A DNA stretch of 64,000 bases, taken from Certhia americana. Taxonomy: Eukaryota; Chordata; Aves; Passeriformes; Certhiidae. Position 1 is the first letter of the stretch; every line of letters starts with the position of its first letter. The DNA lies in the NCBI GenBank assembly GCA_018697195.1, contig CM031864.1:25182086-25246085 (forward strand), in the 5' to 3' direction. A program made the position numbers and the translations under genes. The notes beneath the pieces were generated by a model that searched no databases, was not told where the DNA came from, and worked only from the letters and a program-made list of their open reading frames with translations. Shown in pieces: positions 1-13,500 of this stretch.

Positions 1-348
1 GTTAAAGGCAATAAATAAATGCAGCTTTTATAATCATGGGAATTATTTGCAATGGTTTTGGAAAATGTTTTAAAAACCAGTATTGGGATAATTAACCGGA
101 AAGTAGTTTTAAAGCCTGCCTTGCAGCCTCTCTGGAAAGCAATTTTGATGTTTAAGAAGATGAGAGATGTTTTCTGTCCTGGAAACCAGTTGGCAGAAGG
201 TCTAGCACAAAGTGCTCTTAAATCTGTTTGAGCTGAGGGAGCCTGGCACTGTGGGAGGAGGTAAGGACTGGCATTTTTAGGAATCCTTGTTTTGAAATGG
301 AAAGATGTGTGTATTGGTGCCTTCTAGATGTTTGTTTGGCTTTATAGG

Positions 349-422
349 ATATATATACCTATATTTTTATAGGTGTATATAGATGTGTGTGTGTGTGTAC
401 ACATACTTTAAATATATATATC
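349..422. repeat. AT/TG-rich microsatellite region
   Basis: Alternating purine-pyrimidine sequence: ATATATA stretches flanking (TG)7 at 384-398. Simple repeat. Confidence 0.85.
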
Positions 423-3400
423 TGTACAGGCAGGTACACCTCTGTGACATTTTCATGCCTGAGGGAAAGATGTAGGGGAGAACAGGAACACATACTCAGA
501 GGTACCCACAGCTTCTGCTCCCTTGCTCATTCATGACTGATCCTACATTTGCTTAATTTACCTTGGGGAGTTGGAAAATACAAACTTTGCTCTCTGAACC
601 AAGAGGGTATCTAGAGGAGCTGAAGGTTGCTGGGCTTTTCCCTCTGTAGCCAGCAGTAATTTGTTTGAAACAGCTAATGCACTTTCATAAAATGTCTAAG
701 AAGAGAAGAAAAAACTTATGTAGGGTTTTACTTCAGAGGTTTTCTAGGCTAAAAAAGCAGTCCAAAATACTCCTTGAAAAAAGGAAATTCAAGTAACTCT
801 TACTGTGAGATGAATGAAAATGTACGGACTTGGTGTGTGGGACCAACAGGAAATGATCCAAGTGGGAAGAGTGCATTGCCCTCAGTCTGGGGAAGTGGGA
901 GGAAATGTGCCAGTCAGGATTGTTTTCAAGCTCTCCTTGCTCTACTATTTTGACTGAGCCTCCTTGTTCAAAATATGATGCTTCTTTACAGGGAAAACAT
1001 CCATTGACAGGGCAGCTCATGGAATGGGATGCTTAGGGTGGAGTTGAAGACTTAATGAAGGGCTGTTGGCAAGGAGCTGTCTGGGAGCATAAGCTAACTG
1101 TGATGCTGCTCAGGAATACAAATGCTTCCCTCTTAGGGGAGGCATCGGGGAGTGCATATGGGCTCTCTCATGCTAAGCATGAAAATTTAATCTGGGTAAA
1201 CAACATCCCCTGGTCGGTAGAAATTAGGGGAGAGAAACTGCAGTTTATGGGTCTGCTAATAGTGCCCAGCAGCAAGGGGCTCATGGGGCTTTCACCAGAG
1301 ACTGTATGAGACAGGAATAATATGCAAGAACTGCCTGGCATGTTATGATGCCACATCATGACACCTCTCCAGAGTGTTTTCCATGACTAGAACTTGCTGT
1401 GAAATGGTGCTGTGCCTTCAAGAGGGCTTTTTAGAATTTGTGAGAGATCTACTGAATTACAGTCTATCAGGGTGAAACTTTCTGCTGGTGAGACCAGTTG
1501 ACTGTTGATGTGCATAAACAAAGTGTGTGTGAGGTTGATTGTGAGATACAATCCTAATCACCAGAATAAAATGTGAGTATCTGTTACAGCTCATCTTGCT
1601 ATACAAATCAGTACAAATGTTTTGATGTATTTTTAAAAAGTATTTTAACTCACTATTCAGAATATCCTATGGTAAATAATGAAATGAAGGCAAGAAGTGC
1701 TGAGCTAGCTTTTTGTGTTGTTTTTTGTCAGGTTTTCACTGAGTTTTCTGAATCCAAATGAAACATTGCCATTGAGTTGTCTACAGTAAAGCCCATATCA
1801 CAGTGGCACATTATATCTTCTAATCTGTGTTACCTTGTGCTTGTCAAAATAAGTTTATTTCACGTTCAGGCAGCTTAATAGTCGGGCTGTTCTCTGGCCC
1901 CTTGTCATTTTCTCTAGTCTTGATGAATTTGCAGTTTAGTACCACCCATCATGTACAGCTCTTCCTTGGCCAATCCTTGCAGGAAATGTGTTCTAGCCCA
2001 TATCTATGTTCAAGGACAGCGGGGTGGGGTTTTGTTTTGGTTTTTTTTTGTCTCTGGGGTTGATTACTGTGTGATTGGAGTGGGGTTAATGAGTGGAGGC
2101 AGGGAGGCCGTGGGACCACTCACCAGTCCCAGGTTAGGCTCTGGCTCTGGCTCTGGAGCATTCCCAGAGGAGTTCTTTGCTTACGCTGGCATCCAGTGAA
2201 GCCTCTTGAGGGTGACCTTGCTCTTGTGAAGATTTCCTCCTTCTTTTCCCTCCGGTAGGCCAGGTAACATTTTGAGGTTCCTTCCAAGCCACTTCCCAGA
2301 CATCTCCAATAAAGCTCCTTCAACTTTCTGTCCCTGGCTTATGAAACATTCAAGTACCATGACATTTTCTTTATCCCAAAAAACCAAACACACTGACTTC
2401 CCTGACTGAAGCTTAATATTTCTTGATTTAACGTCTTCCTCTCATTGTTTTCAAACACTATCATTAATTAATCCTGATTTCAAACAACTTGTAAGACAAA
2501 TCAGTCTGTTATTTTTAAGACTTTTCCAGAGTGTTTCCTGCTCTAGCTGGCTTGGATGAAAAATGGAGTATTTTTCCCAGGTAAATTGTAAGCAAATTAA
2601 TCATTTACGGCTTTCTATCAGTCAGTCAACCATGTTCTTGCTAAGTGGGGAGCAGGGAAGTGTCAGGGGCACACCATGCACCTTGAGCTCTGCCTGTAAT
2701 GCACCCGTTAACTCCTCACTGTGCAGTGGGTGGCAAGCGACCAGGGCAGTGTATGTACCTCAGGTCTTTAGTTTGATTTGCTACAATAAACAGAATTTAT
2801 TGCTGCACCGTGCTGGCCTGTTCTGGAGCCCCTTGGTTTGGTTCCCAGTTGTCCCATCCCATGTCATTGGTATTCTGTGAGGGTGTGTGGTGGCTTGCAG
2901 GGAGAGAAAGAAGTCCTGGGGGCACAGGGGGAAATTGCCAGCCTGGGCTGGATTTTCACTCTCAAACCATTGAGGGAAGCTAAGTGCCATGGTGAAAATA
3001 CAGAAGTTGGGGATTTTATCATGTGAAATTGGATTACCTACTCCTCTCCTTATGCTGTGCTCTGAAATACTGGTCTCGGTTTTTATACACTGATAAACAA
3101 ATCTGTTAATGTCCCTCTCTGAGGCTGTACTTTGGCTTATATAAAATCAGATCCTTCCCTCCCCCTGCACCCCCCAAGGCACTTAACCCTAAAAGAAGAT
3201 TAATGTTCCATTACACTTTTATCAGTTACAGACTGAAGTGCACTAGTCACATGCAGATTGATCTTCTGTGTCAAATAATAGCAAAAATCAATACTTTTAT
3301 TTTTCTTTTTAAACCACTCTATCTACAGAAACATTTGCATCAAGTAATTCCCTTGCTCTGTTGGATCTCAGCTGGGGGATCTGTGTGTTGCCCAGGCTGA

Positions 3401-4573
3401 AGCTGCTGGAAAGCCCAGCTTTAAGCCCTGGGATCTGTGAGCACCCACATCATTCCTCCTGTCACATTTTAACTTAACGTTATCATTTGTTCTTTGCATC
3501 CAGAGGCCTGTACAAGATCTTTTTAATGCCTAAAAAGAGAGGATTAACCGAGCTGTTTGGGTTACAGCCTCCACTCCAGCTGGTGCTGCCTGGCAAATAC
3601 CCCAGGAATTGCTGGTCCTGATTTGGCATCTTGGCTGTATTTGAAGTTTGATCTCTAGTGCTTGCTCAGAAACTCACTTTTTGGGCTGCTTGGGAGGAAG
3701 TTGTTGGCATTTGGGTATGGAAATCGAAGTGGCTGCTTTGTGTAGATCCTGAGGGTGATCAAGTTTGCCTTCCCAAGATTTCTGCTGCTTTATTTCTTCA
3801 TTGGGTAGCTGCTGATTCCTGTTATTTTTGTCCTGCATCTGCAGCTGGCACAGGCTGACTTAGCCTATCAAAAACCATCTGAGTAATGTGACTTAGGTCA
3901 GCTGAGGACCTTGAAGAAGATAAAGTTTCTATGGTTAAGTATTTTACCTTTTATCCTTTCAACTTCTTTTACCCAACTGGCTGTCAGAATAAGAGAATTG
4001 CTAGGCAACTTCTTCCCTTCTTCCCATGGCATTTCTCTCCTTCCCTGGTGTTTTGGTGGACTTTAGAGGGTCTCTTCCATCTCAGTAAGCAGTCACTTCC
4101 CATAATCCTTCTGTGAGGAGGCAGGATGATATTGGTGGAACATAAAACTGATTTCACCTCATTCCTTATCAAAACTGCTTCTTGTGCTGCTTGGATTCCT
4201 TGTGAGTTCCTATGGCAGATTTCCAGCCAAGCACTGGACTGGGCTGTGTTGAAAAAGCCCTTCCAGGCATGGTGGTGGTGTCATCAATAGCAAGGGATCA
4301 GGTGTTACCGCACAGCAAAGTAAGGAGATGAGGAGTGTTGCATTACAGAAAGCTGCCTATCAGAAAGCAAAGTGAAATGATTTCCGGGCAGAATGTCCTG
4401 AGGTTTCTTTCTGGTTTGGTTTGGTTTTAAGCATAACAGCATTTTTTTGTAAACTTGAGCAGTTAGACTTTGCTTCTCTTTTAGCCAAAGAGATGTGAGA
4501 AAAAAAAAAACTTAAGGAAAACATAAAATTTTTAGTTTTTATTCCAGCATCTTTTAAAACCTGTTATAAAAGC

Positions 4574-4690
4574 CTAGAATAGTTTGGGTTGGGATGGACC
4601 CCATCTCGTTTTACCTGCTGCCATGGGAGGGATACCTTCCACTAGCCCAGGTTGCTCCAAGCCATGTCCAGCCTGGCCTTGAACAGACAG
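4574..4690 (-). mobile_element. CR1 LINE 3' fragment
   Basis: The plus strand reads as the reverse complement of a CR1 3' end: TAGAATAGTTTGGGTTGGGA, then the CCATGGGAGGGATACCTTCC core and GGTTGCTCCAAGCC. The fragment is about 115 bp, 5'-truncated and moderately diverged. Confidence 0.85.
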
Positions 4691-6149
4691 TGGTCACTCT
4701 TGATGAACCAGACACACTGCTTCTGTCCTTGCTTTTTTTTAGCTTCAGGCTCTCACAATGACATTCTGGATTTAGCCTTTGGATTTTTGAGGATGTCAAC
4801 TTCCCTGGATGCAGTAGGGGTTTTTTATGAGCACTGACATATGTATTAAATGATTCACTGAGGATGAGAAAATAGTGGCTCTCTGTCATGAAATTTTTAA
4901 TTATAAAACATGCAGCTGAAGAGAAACAAAGTCAAGAGAGAAGAATCCAGTTATTATTTCTGGGGTGGATGCTTCTCTGCTGTTGCTGTCCTGAGAATGT
5001 GTTTTGCTGTGAGATAAAGGCACCTTTAAATAGTCTGTTTAAAATATAATTGGTAAGTGCTCAGCTACCCTATTATAATTCAGTTGCACAGAATTTGCAT
5101 ATAACATGGGGATGGAAAAATACAGTAGCAGTGACTGAAGGAATTATGGTGTTTTGATGCATATTGCTCTAATTTTCCTGTACCTGGGTTTATCAGTTCT
5201 CTGGCAGTGGCTGATTTACAGGTGCTGTAAATGACACTAGCATTTACAATTGTGTGTGTTTGGAGTTAAATGCTGTTCTAGGGAACTGGACTCAGTTAAA
5301 TGTTTTTTCTTACAGATAACATTGAATCAGCTTCCAACCTATAGGCTTCTTGCCATGACCATCCCAGGCACAGGTTTGGGAGGAAGATGTGCAGTCTGCA
5401 GGACCTTGCAAAGGCACTGTTTTATACCTGGGGCCCTGTTGCTGCACTGTTTCAAAGCTGGGTTTGTGTGGTGCTATCACATTCCACAATTGACTCTCCC
5501 ATTTTCCTTTTTTTTCCCCCCCCTTCTTCTTTTTAATATCCAATTGAATGCTTTTTGAATTTAGTCTCAGTAGTGCTTTCTTAACATAATAAAAGTGTAT
5601 CTAAGAGAGCCAGTCTGGTTCAGCCTTCATAAACTTATCTCTTTTTCTAATTTTAAAAAGGAATCCTCCTCACACTTGACCCTAAAAGGGAGAGAGAAAG
5701 CCCATAAAGATATTGCAGAATTGACTTTTAAGAAAGCTCCTATTTTCATGTGCAGAAAGCTAAATGTGGGAGTAAAGGAGCCTTTGAGCTTGACAGTGTC
5801 CAGCTGCTGGATGGCTGCCTTTTAACATGGAGTGCAGCTGTATCCAAGTGTCTCTGTCACAGGGAATCATGGACCCTGTACAGTGGAATGTTCCTGCTGG
5901 ACCTGCAGAACTGGGCATGGAGACCTCAAGTTACTGCAGTTAGTTCTTGCTGGACATAAGGAGGGAAATAACAAAACAAAAGAAGGAACAAAATATGAAT
6001 GGAATTTAAGTAACACCGCATCACTTCCCAAATTAATAAACATGACAGGGTTAAAAAAACTTCAGAGACAAGTACCTGGGGAAGGTCATAAAACCTTGAC
6101 AACCTTTTAGAGAGGTTTTCAGAAATATTGAACTGATGCTGTGGTGTTG

Positions 6150-6287
6150 AATCATAGAATCCCAGAATGGTTTGTGTTGGAAGGGACCTTAAAGCTCATC
6201 TAATTCTACCACCTGCCATGGGCAGAGACACCTTCCACTATCCCAGGTTGCTTAGAACCCTGTCTAGCCTGGCCTTGGACACTTGAA
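6150..6287 (-). mobile_element. CR1 LINE 3' fragment with tail
   Basis: It begins with AATCATAGAATCCCAGAATGG, the reverse complement of the CR1 ATTCTATG tail, and continues through TTGGAAGGGACCTTAAAGC and the CATGGGCAGAGACACC core to GGCCTTGGACACTTG. It is a simple 5'-truncated insertion. Confidence 0.9.
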
Positions 6288-9200
6288 TATAACCATCTTT
6301 GAAATGTGATGGTTTTCATGTAGTTTCTGCCCAAATTATCAGCAGGTCAATGTATGTAAAGTTTCAAGGCTGTTGAAGGTATTAGAAGTTCTTTGTGGCT
6401 GTGTGGGTCAGTCACAGAGGTAAATGTTCCTTGGCCCCTGACATAGTGGCAACTGTGTAATAACTGACACTATGTAATAACTAAGGCCCTGATGTGTAGA
6501 CATTGAATTGGAAAAGGATCAGTATTTGAACGTTTGAATAATAAAGTAATTGTAAGGAGAATCGTTGTGGGCAGAAGGAGCAGACTCAAAATAACTCCTA
6601 GAAAGTCAGCTCAGTTGATCCCCATGAAAAAGGAGATCTGCTTGGAGTACAGTGGAAGAACTTGGAAAATACTTTAGAGACAGTGTTGTCCTCAAGATGA
6701 TGAAAACAATATGGTGGGTGAAATTTTCACTTGCCTATGGATGTTGTCCTCTGCTCTCAGGAGTGAGTGAGGGTCCCAGTGTGGGCCAGCCTGAGGGATG
6801 CATTTGCACTCTTAGAGCCAGTCCCTGCTCAGTCCCTCCTCAAGGCCAGCCAAGCAGACTGTGCACTTGCATTGTCCTTGCTTTTCAAAGTTGTCTCAGT
6901 CTTTTGCAATCCATATTTCTGATTTCTTCAGGGGCCTTGTATTATTTTGTCCCACTCTCACAAATTGAACAGTGTTACATTAACTCTTCTCCCCATCAGT
7001 TTTCTCTTCATGAGAAAACTGCATGAGCATCTGCAGAGCTTTAGCGTGTTTGGATGCCTGCTCTGGCCTATTTTGACTCGGGTTTTCCACATGAATTATG
7101 ATCCTGTAACCATTTGTATTGTTCTGACAGTACAATTCTTAAAAAAATTCCTATTACATTTCAATTCCTACTGATTGTATTCAATGGTCTTTGGAAGCCT
7201 TTTCAATTATTTATAATACATTTTTTTCTCCACTCCTACAGCTGAACAGAATGTGTATTTTTTTCTTGCTCTGTATGGGTTTTCTTGCTTTGACTGCTGT
7301 GAGGCTGTTTCCAGCTGGACATTCCCCCCCTTCTATTCATGTGTCTATTTGGCAGGAAAATGCCAGTGTGGTCTGGCTGGGTGGCTGTGAGGGGGCGTTG
7401 GGAGGATGCTCCATTTTTCTTCTGCTTTCAGGATTATTTCCTCCAGCCTGCCCCTGCTCTCTGACACACCTTTCACAACTGCAGTTGTGAAAACTGCATC
7501 ACGAGCCAGCAGTTCATCTTCCTGCATCCCAAACCTGGACTGACAGGTTTCCCTCTGCTCCTTCCTCAACACAGGGTTACATTCGCTGTGCAGCCTAAAG
7601 GGAGTTGGAAGCAGGACTCCACATAGTTTTGGGTGCTTCCTGGTTGCCAGGTCAGCTCCAGTTTCAGTTCTCGGTGGTGAACAGTGCAGATAAGTTTATA
7701 CCCTTCGCTGTTCCTGCAGAGATGTGAAGGCACACACACACACTTTGCAAGGATGTACATTATTTAATGCCTTCTGCAGTCTCTGCATCCATGCTCTGCA
7801 TGCAGGAGGCTGGTGTGGTGTTTACATGCATTGGTGCTGAATCTAACCCAATATCTAACTCAATATCTAACCAATATCTAAGAGACCTTTCCAAAAGGAT
7901 GCTGTGCCCCTTTGCTTCAGGTCTGCACGGGTTTTGCTCAGCTGAGGTTCATGGGTGAGGTGTAAATGCTCTCTGGGTGGTTCTTAAATCTCTTTATGTA
8001 TCCAAAAATTGCTTCATCATTACTATTCTGCATGGTATTTGGTTTAAATAAATTCAGGTGGTATCCAGGAAAAGTTTACACCATGAAACAGAAAGTTGTG
8101 CTTTATACACAATTGGTTTTAAATAGTGGGTTTTGAGTTCAAACAGGTGTTTAAACTGTGGCTCAAAGCTAAAGAGCACTATACAGGTGTTTGAAATGCA
8201 GAATAGGACCCAGCTATACAGAAAGTACACAGAAAATGATTGTGGTCACTTTTGGGAAATGTAATATTAAGTCAAAATACAGAAACAGGATGCTACCAGC
8301 TGGAATACTATGTAGGTAGTTGAAAAAAGACAGAAGCTAATTTCTGTGTTTTAAATCCTAGCGAGGTCTGTTGCTGACTTGGCTGCTCCTTGAGAGAGGT
8401 CTGCAGCCTTCCCTGCTCCTGTGCCACTGAGCCAGTTCTCCCTTGCTGGTTGTGTTTGAGTTACAGCTGTGTTAACATGAACTGAAAATACTGCAATTGG
8501 TTTTAGCTAGTCTGCTGCTCATTTATTTATATCATAGGCTGAAACGTGGTTTAGATGTTATTTTGTGATTATTTAGGCTTGGTTACAAATGCATCCATTC
8601 AGCATCTCACAATGGCACTGTAACTGATGTTCTAAGACTTTTTTAAAAATAAGGAAACAGAAAGGAGAAAGCCACTGCCCAAAGCTGAGACTGGAGTAAG
8701 CTCCTAAATGTGTGTTGAAGAAAATGTTTTTGCCTCCATCAGGGATGTCCAGAACTCCTGTGCCTGAGTACTGTGTGGGGAATTGGGATGAAAGTGGGCA
8801 ATGGATCACAGCAGGCTTTACGGGAACATAACCTGCTTCCTCTCTCACCTGTGTTTTTCCAGCTCCATGCTCAGGGCTGGAGGTTTCTGAAGCTCTGCTG
8901 CTCAGAGCACGGTCTGCTTTCTTAGCTCCCTTCCTAGCTGGGGATTCTCGGGGATAACCTGTGGGATAGGGTAGGAGATTGAATAGCATATGGCATAGGG
9001 CTCTTGGATCAAATCATACCAGCACAAACATTCAGGTACCGTGGCCTTCAGCACCAAAAATCCTGTGTTCTTCTCCTTGATGCTGAGAAGTTATCCTGCA
9101 AAGCAGGAGGGAGCAGTCAGTAGTGTCATTTTGGGAACACAGATTGCAGTGTGCATCCCTCTCATTCCTGCTTGTGCTGTTTCCATGGGACTACAGTTAG

Positions 9201-9555
9201 GAAATCATAAAAAACACTCCCAGTAGAAATACTGAACCCTATGCAGTTGTTCAGAAGAGCTAAGAGTGAAGTGATCTGCTTTGTTAGCTCTTATTTTGAA
9301 TTTTACCTGCTGATTTTTAGCAAGGTTGCAGCTGTCTGTTCAGCCATGGAGGAGGCAGACGTGCATGGAATGGGTGCCTGTGCTGGGATTGCTGCTCAGC
9401 AGCCTGGATGAGTCACCTCCTGTGGTTTTGAGCAGCATCTCTGCACTTATTCTGTCATTTAAGTGTTATCAGGATAGTGAAGAATGATTTCTTATTTCTC
9501 TGGCTCATCTGCAAAAGGAGAAGGCCGCTTGAAACTGCTCCATCCCCTAATTGCA

Positions 9556-9576
9556 CAGCAGCAGCAGCAGCAGCAG
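9556..9576. repeat. (CAG)7 trinucleotide run
   Basis: Seven perfect CAG units within non-coding sequence. The minus-strand frame reading poly-Leu here is not a gene. Confidence 0.95.
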
Positions 9577-11289
9577 ATGTGCATATGGCAAATGTTTCCT
9601 TACTGACACATTAGCAGCAGGTCCACAGCATCTCAGCCCCTTGGCTTCTGCATAGCTCAGTTGTTCTGTGTTAAGTTTATCCTCAGTGGCACATAAAGTA
9701 GCTCCTGCTGTAGCTCTTTGGATGAAAAATACTTTGGAAGCAAGGTGGGGGGCGGGTTGTGGGCTCTGTGGGCAGAAACATCCAGGGACTTCCAGCCATC
9801 CCTCTCCAGCTTGCAGCTGTGTTCCTCTTCCTCTGTGGGCAGGAATTTGGCCCAAATGTGCTGTTTGGCCAAGCTTACCAGGATGCGAGGAAAGGTCTCC
9901 AGGTGGAAGTTGGGAGCTGACTGCATAGCTGGAGAGTGTATATTCAAGACAGAGTCAAAGCAGTTTCCCAAGGTGAGGTGGGGAATTCTGTCCTGGATTT
10001 TTGAGCAGAGATGTGAATCCTGCTGTATATGTATTCATCATCCATTGCTGGAGCTGGAGGGAAATGCTGGGGTCTATCATCTATCTCATTTGTGGATATT
10101 CTAAAGGATTTTCTAGAGAATAACCAGTCAACTGACTGTGGGGCTTTTTGTTGTAGAGCTGTTATGATAAATCAGTGGGTCTAAAGGGAGGTGAGACCCT
10201 GCAAATGTGCAATTACAGATAATTGCATTTGGACCCGTCCCAGTGTGGTTATTTCTATCTTCATGGTGGTGCAAATGAAAGCTTAAGTAGTTTGGGAAGG
10301 AAATCAAAGTGTGAAAGAACAAAAAATGAAGATTAGACATTCAAGTCTTAAAATTCCAGGTCTCCGCTGCCACACTAGTGGGTGGTATTCGAGCCTTGAT
10401 GCTTTACCTTTTGAAATGAAGAAGTATGTGCTTCACATTTTTAGGAGAGACTTATTAAACCACTGCTTTTTCTGGGAGAGTCCTTAAAAGAGCTCATCTC
10501 CAGGCCAAAGTCAGTGTGGACATTTGGAGATGCATCCTCCAGCCCTGGTGGTTGAAAAGGAGAGGAATTCAGGAGAACAAGGCTGTTTTTCCAGTGTGGT
10601 AGTTATCCCTCAAAGTTTTCCTCCAAAGCAGTGGGTCTTGTTGATGAAGTGGCTGCAGCTTTGACATCAATTATTTTAGTCTGATTTGACATGATGGTAT
10701 TGACCGCCTAGGTGTAATGGTTGCGTCTTTAAATTATTTTATTAAGGCAGAACAAGGGGAGTGAGTCTTCAAAAGGGAGATGATGCTCAGACCTGTGCTT
10801 AGAGCGTAATAAATATTGTATAAATCTCTGTTCCTGTACCTCAGGGCCTTTTACAGTGTCCTGCTCAGTAAAGCACGTCTTACTCTTACACCATGAAGAC
10901 AGAAATAAAATTAAATAGGAGAGCTTATTGCTTGCTTTTCTTATACTTTAGAGGTGGTTGAGCTACCTTCCCATTACAGTAAGTGCTGGAGATTATTCTT
11001 AGATACACAAGAATGTCATGTACTGAAAATTGAACCTGGATTTTCTGTAGTCCTGTCTGGTGTCTCACATCACATCAGCCTGAGGTGCCACCACCAGTGC
11101 TGCATCTTCAAAATTCCTTTGGACATAAATCACAAAACAATCTTTGTTTTCTGAAACTGGAGGTTCAGGAAGTGACTTCAAGCCACCTAAAGTCAGTGGG
11201 AAGGTCTTGTTGCTTTGAATCAGATCCCTCAGGGTGGTTGCTGGTGGGTTTTTAGTTATCTGGTGTTGACTGTACATTTTTTTTAGTGT

Positions 11290-11543
11290 GGGGCAAGGTA
11301 ATGGCTTCCCGCTGCCACAGGGCAGGGTTAGATGGCACACTGGGAAGAAATTCCTCCCTGTGAGGGTGGGGAGGCCCTGACACAAGGTGCCCAGGGAAGC
11401 TGTGGCTTCCCCTGGATCCCTGGAAGTGTCCAAGGCCAGGCTGGATGGGGCTTGGAGCAACCTGGGACAGTGGAAGATACCTGTCATGGCAGGGTATAGG
11501 CTTTAAGGTCCCTTCCAACCCAAACCATTCCATGATTCTGTGA
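11290..11543 (+). mobile_element. CR1 LINE 3' fragment
   Basis: Sense-orientation CR1: GGCAGGGTTAGATGGCACACT, AGAAATTCCTCCCTGTGAGG, CCTGGATCCCTGGAAGTGTC, then AAGGTCCCTTCCAACCCAAA and the tail CCATGATTCTGTGA. About 250 bp of the 3' UTR-type region is kept. Open frames on both strands here are repeat-derived. Confidence 0.93.
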
Positions 11544-12696
11544 ATACCTGTCTGTCATGTTGTTCTAAACAACCACAGCAATCTCTGCGGTAGAAGCAGG
11601 AAATATTTAGGTGTTCTCTGCATATTGTCATATAATCTTTTTATGACAAGTTCCTATTATTTCTAAAAAGTATTGTGGATAAATGTCCTGAGTCTTTGGA
11701 AATCAAGTTGAGTAGTACCAGCTTCTATGTTAAAGACAAGCTTTGGTACCACTACTGGTTTGGAAGAGGTTGTGCAGATGAAATATGTTTGAAAAGTTTG
11801 GGTTCTCACCTGAAACAGGCCATCTCTGTGTGCAAGCTAAAACAAATATTCTACAGCTGCCAGCCAATTAAATCTCATCTATCTTCAAAATTTTTTCTAT
11901 TAATTCTCATAGAAAGAGTGGGGGAAAGTAATTACATATTAGAACTGCATTCTGTAATGGTGGTGACAATCTTTGTATCACTACTCCTAAAATATTTGAG
12001 GGGAAAAGAAATTCAGAATGAATTGTAATTAATTTTCTTTGGAAACAATTAAAATGGTAAGTTGTATGACTGACATCTCGTGCTTCTGGGCTTTTCACAC
12101 TGATTTTACTTTAACTCCACCCTGTGTGAATTAAGAGGATGATTGCAATGCAAGTCCCTTTCCCTTCCATATTTGTATTTTGCTCTGTGATGTTTGCAGT
12201 CTTTTTCCAAGGATTTACTGGTGGTATTTCTCCTTAAGAGCATGAGGAAGGCGAAGATGCTCCCAGGAAGTATCATGTTGCTGTTAAGAGCTTTTCTATT
12301 TCAAAATCACTCGTTGCTTTAATATATCAAAACCCCATGTATTGGATCAGCAGAAATCCTGATTGCAAGTGAAAGAAAAGAAAATCAGCTGATTTTGCTG
12401 ATGAAAAAGGTGATCTAAGCCTCAGAGGAGCAAAGGCTGTTCTATGTTAAGCTGATGATGTGAATTAGTAGAATTAATTCAAACCAGGCTCTCTCTGCTG
12501 AGAAAAACTACGTAGATGATCTTCTCTGTAATGCTATGTGTTTTTAGCTGTCAAGTTGCAGCGTCCCTGTTTTTTCTTGGAAAAGGGATTTGTGCTGAGT
12601 GTAGCTTCCCAGGAGGGGACACACGGCAGCCCGTGGGCCTGGGCAGCTGTGCTGGTTTCGTGTGTCAGTGCTGGTTTAGTGTAAAGCCACGGTGCG

Positions 12697-12762
12697 TTTA
12701 CAGCATGGAGCTGCTGTGGTTTACAGCATGGAGCTGTAAACTGGGTTTACAGCATGGAGCTG
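12697..12762. repeat. Three copies of a 17-bp unit
   Basis: TTTACAGCATGGAGCTG occurs perfectly at 12697-12713, 12720-12736 and 12746-12762, with short unequal spacers (6 and 9 bp). It is a small minisatellite-like cluster. Confidence 0.95.
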
Positions 12763-13470
12763 ACTCCCTCCCCTCCCAGGGAGTCACTGCTGTGCTCATC
12801 TGGCTCTCTGGGACAGCCTGGTTCCAGTAGGAGGCTGAAATGTGGAATAAACACAGGACTTGTGCATCACAGGGGCAAGCAATTCATTGAAGGGCAGAAA
12901 ATGCTTCATTGCTGGGCTGTGTGTACCAGTGGGTGAGGAGAGCATGTTCTGTCCAAGGCTCCCAAGGAACAGAAATCACTACTCACTTTGCCTTTTCTTT
13001 TCCCTCTAGTGCCACTGCAGGATGTTGTTCCAGTGTTTGCACCTCTCATTCTGCTGTTCATTTCGCCCTGCTCATTTAGCAAGTCAGTGGGTTGGTTTTC
13101 AATATAACTACACTATTCATGCCAATTTGAATAACTTGAAGAAGAAAGGCACCTTATATGAGCATTTTTTAATGGGTTGGGTTTTTTTTTTCCTTCCCTC
13201 CTTAGGCCATTGGTGAACTTCAAAGGCAAAAGTGATATCTTTTTGGCTCCAAAAATGCCTTTTGGCTATTGAATAAAACCCAAAAAGCTGTCTTTTTTTG
13301 GTGGGGGGTAGTTGAGAAAGAGAGATGTCGCAGTGGAGAAGTCCCAGGTGCTAACTACTAGTAGTCCTTGTGCAGGACAAATTCAGAATTCATTTAGGCT
13401 TTCTTCTTCTTGGGAAAAAAAAAAATGGAAATCAAGCAGGCCTATTTCTTATAGGAAATAAATGCAATTA

Positions 13471-13500
13471 ATAGCAATAAGTTAAATAGCAATAAGTTAA
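13471..13500. repeat. Perfect 15-bp tandem duplication
   Basis: ATAGCAATAAGTTAA occurs twice in direct succession. Probably replication slippage. Confidence 0.95.

Noticed and set aside
9547..9855. Minus-strand frame with a poly-Leu run
   Set aside because: The Leu run comes from the (CAG)7 repeat; the rest has no family resemblance or splice context.
12449..12502. CTGATGATGTGA ... CTGCTGAG, resembling C and D boxes of a snoRNA
   Set aside because: No terminal stem pairs outside the boxes and no C'/D' pair is evident.
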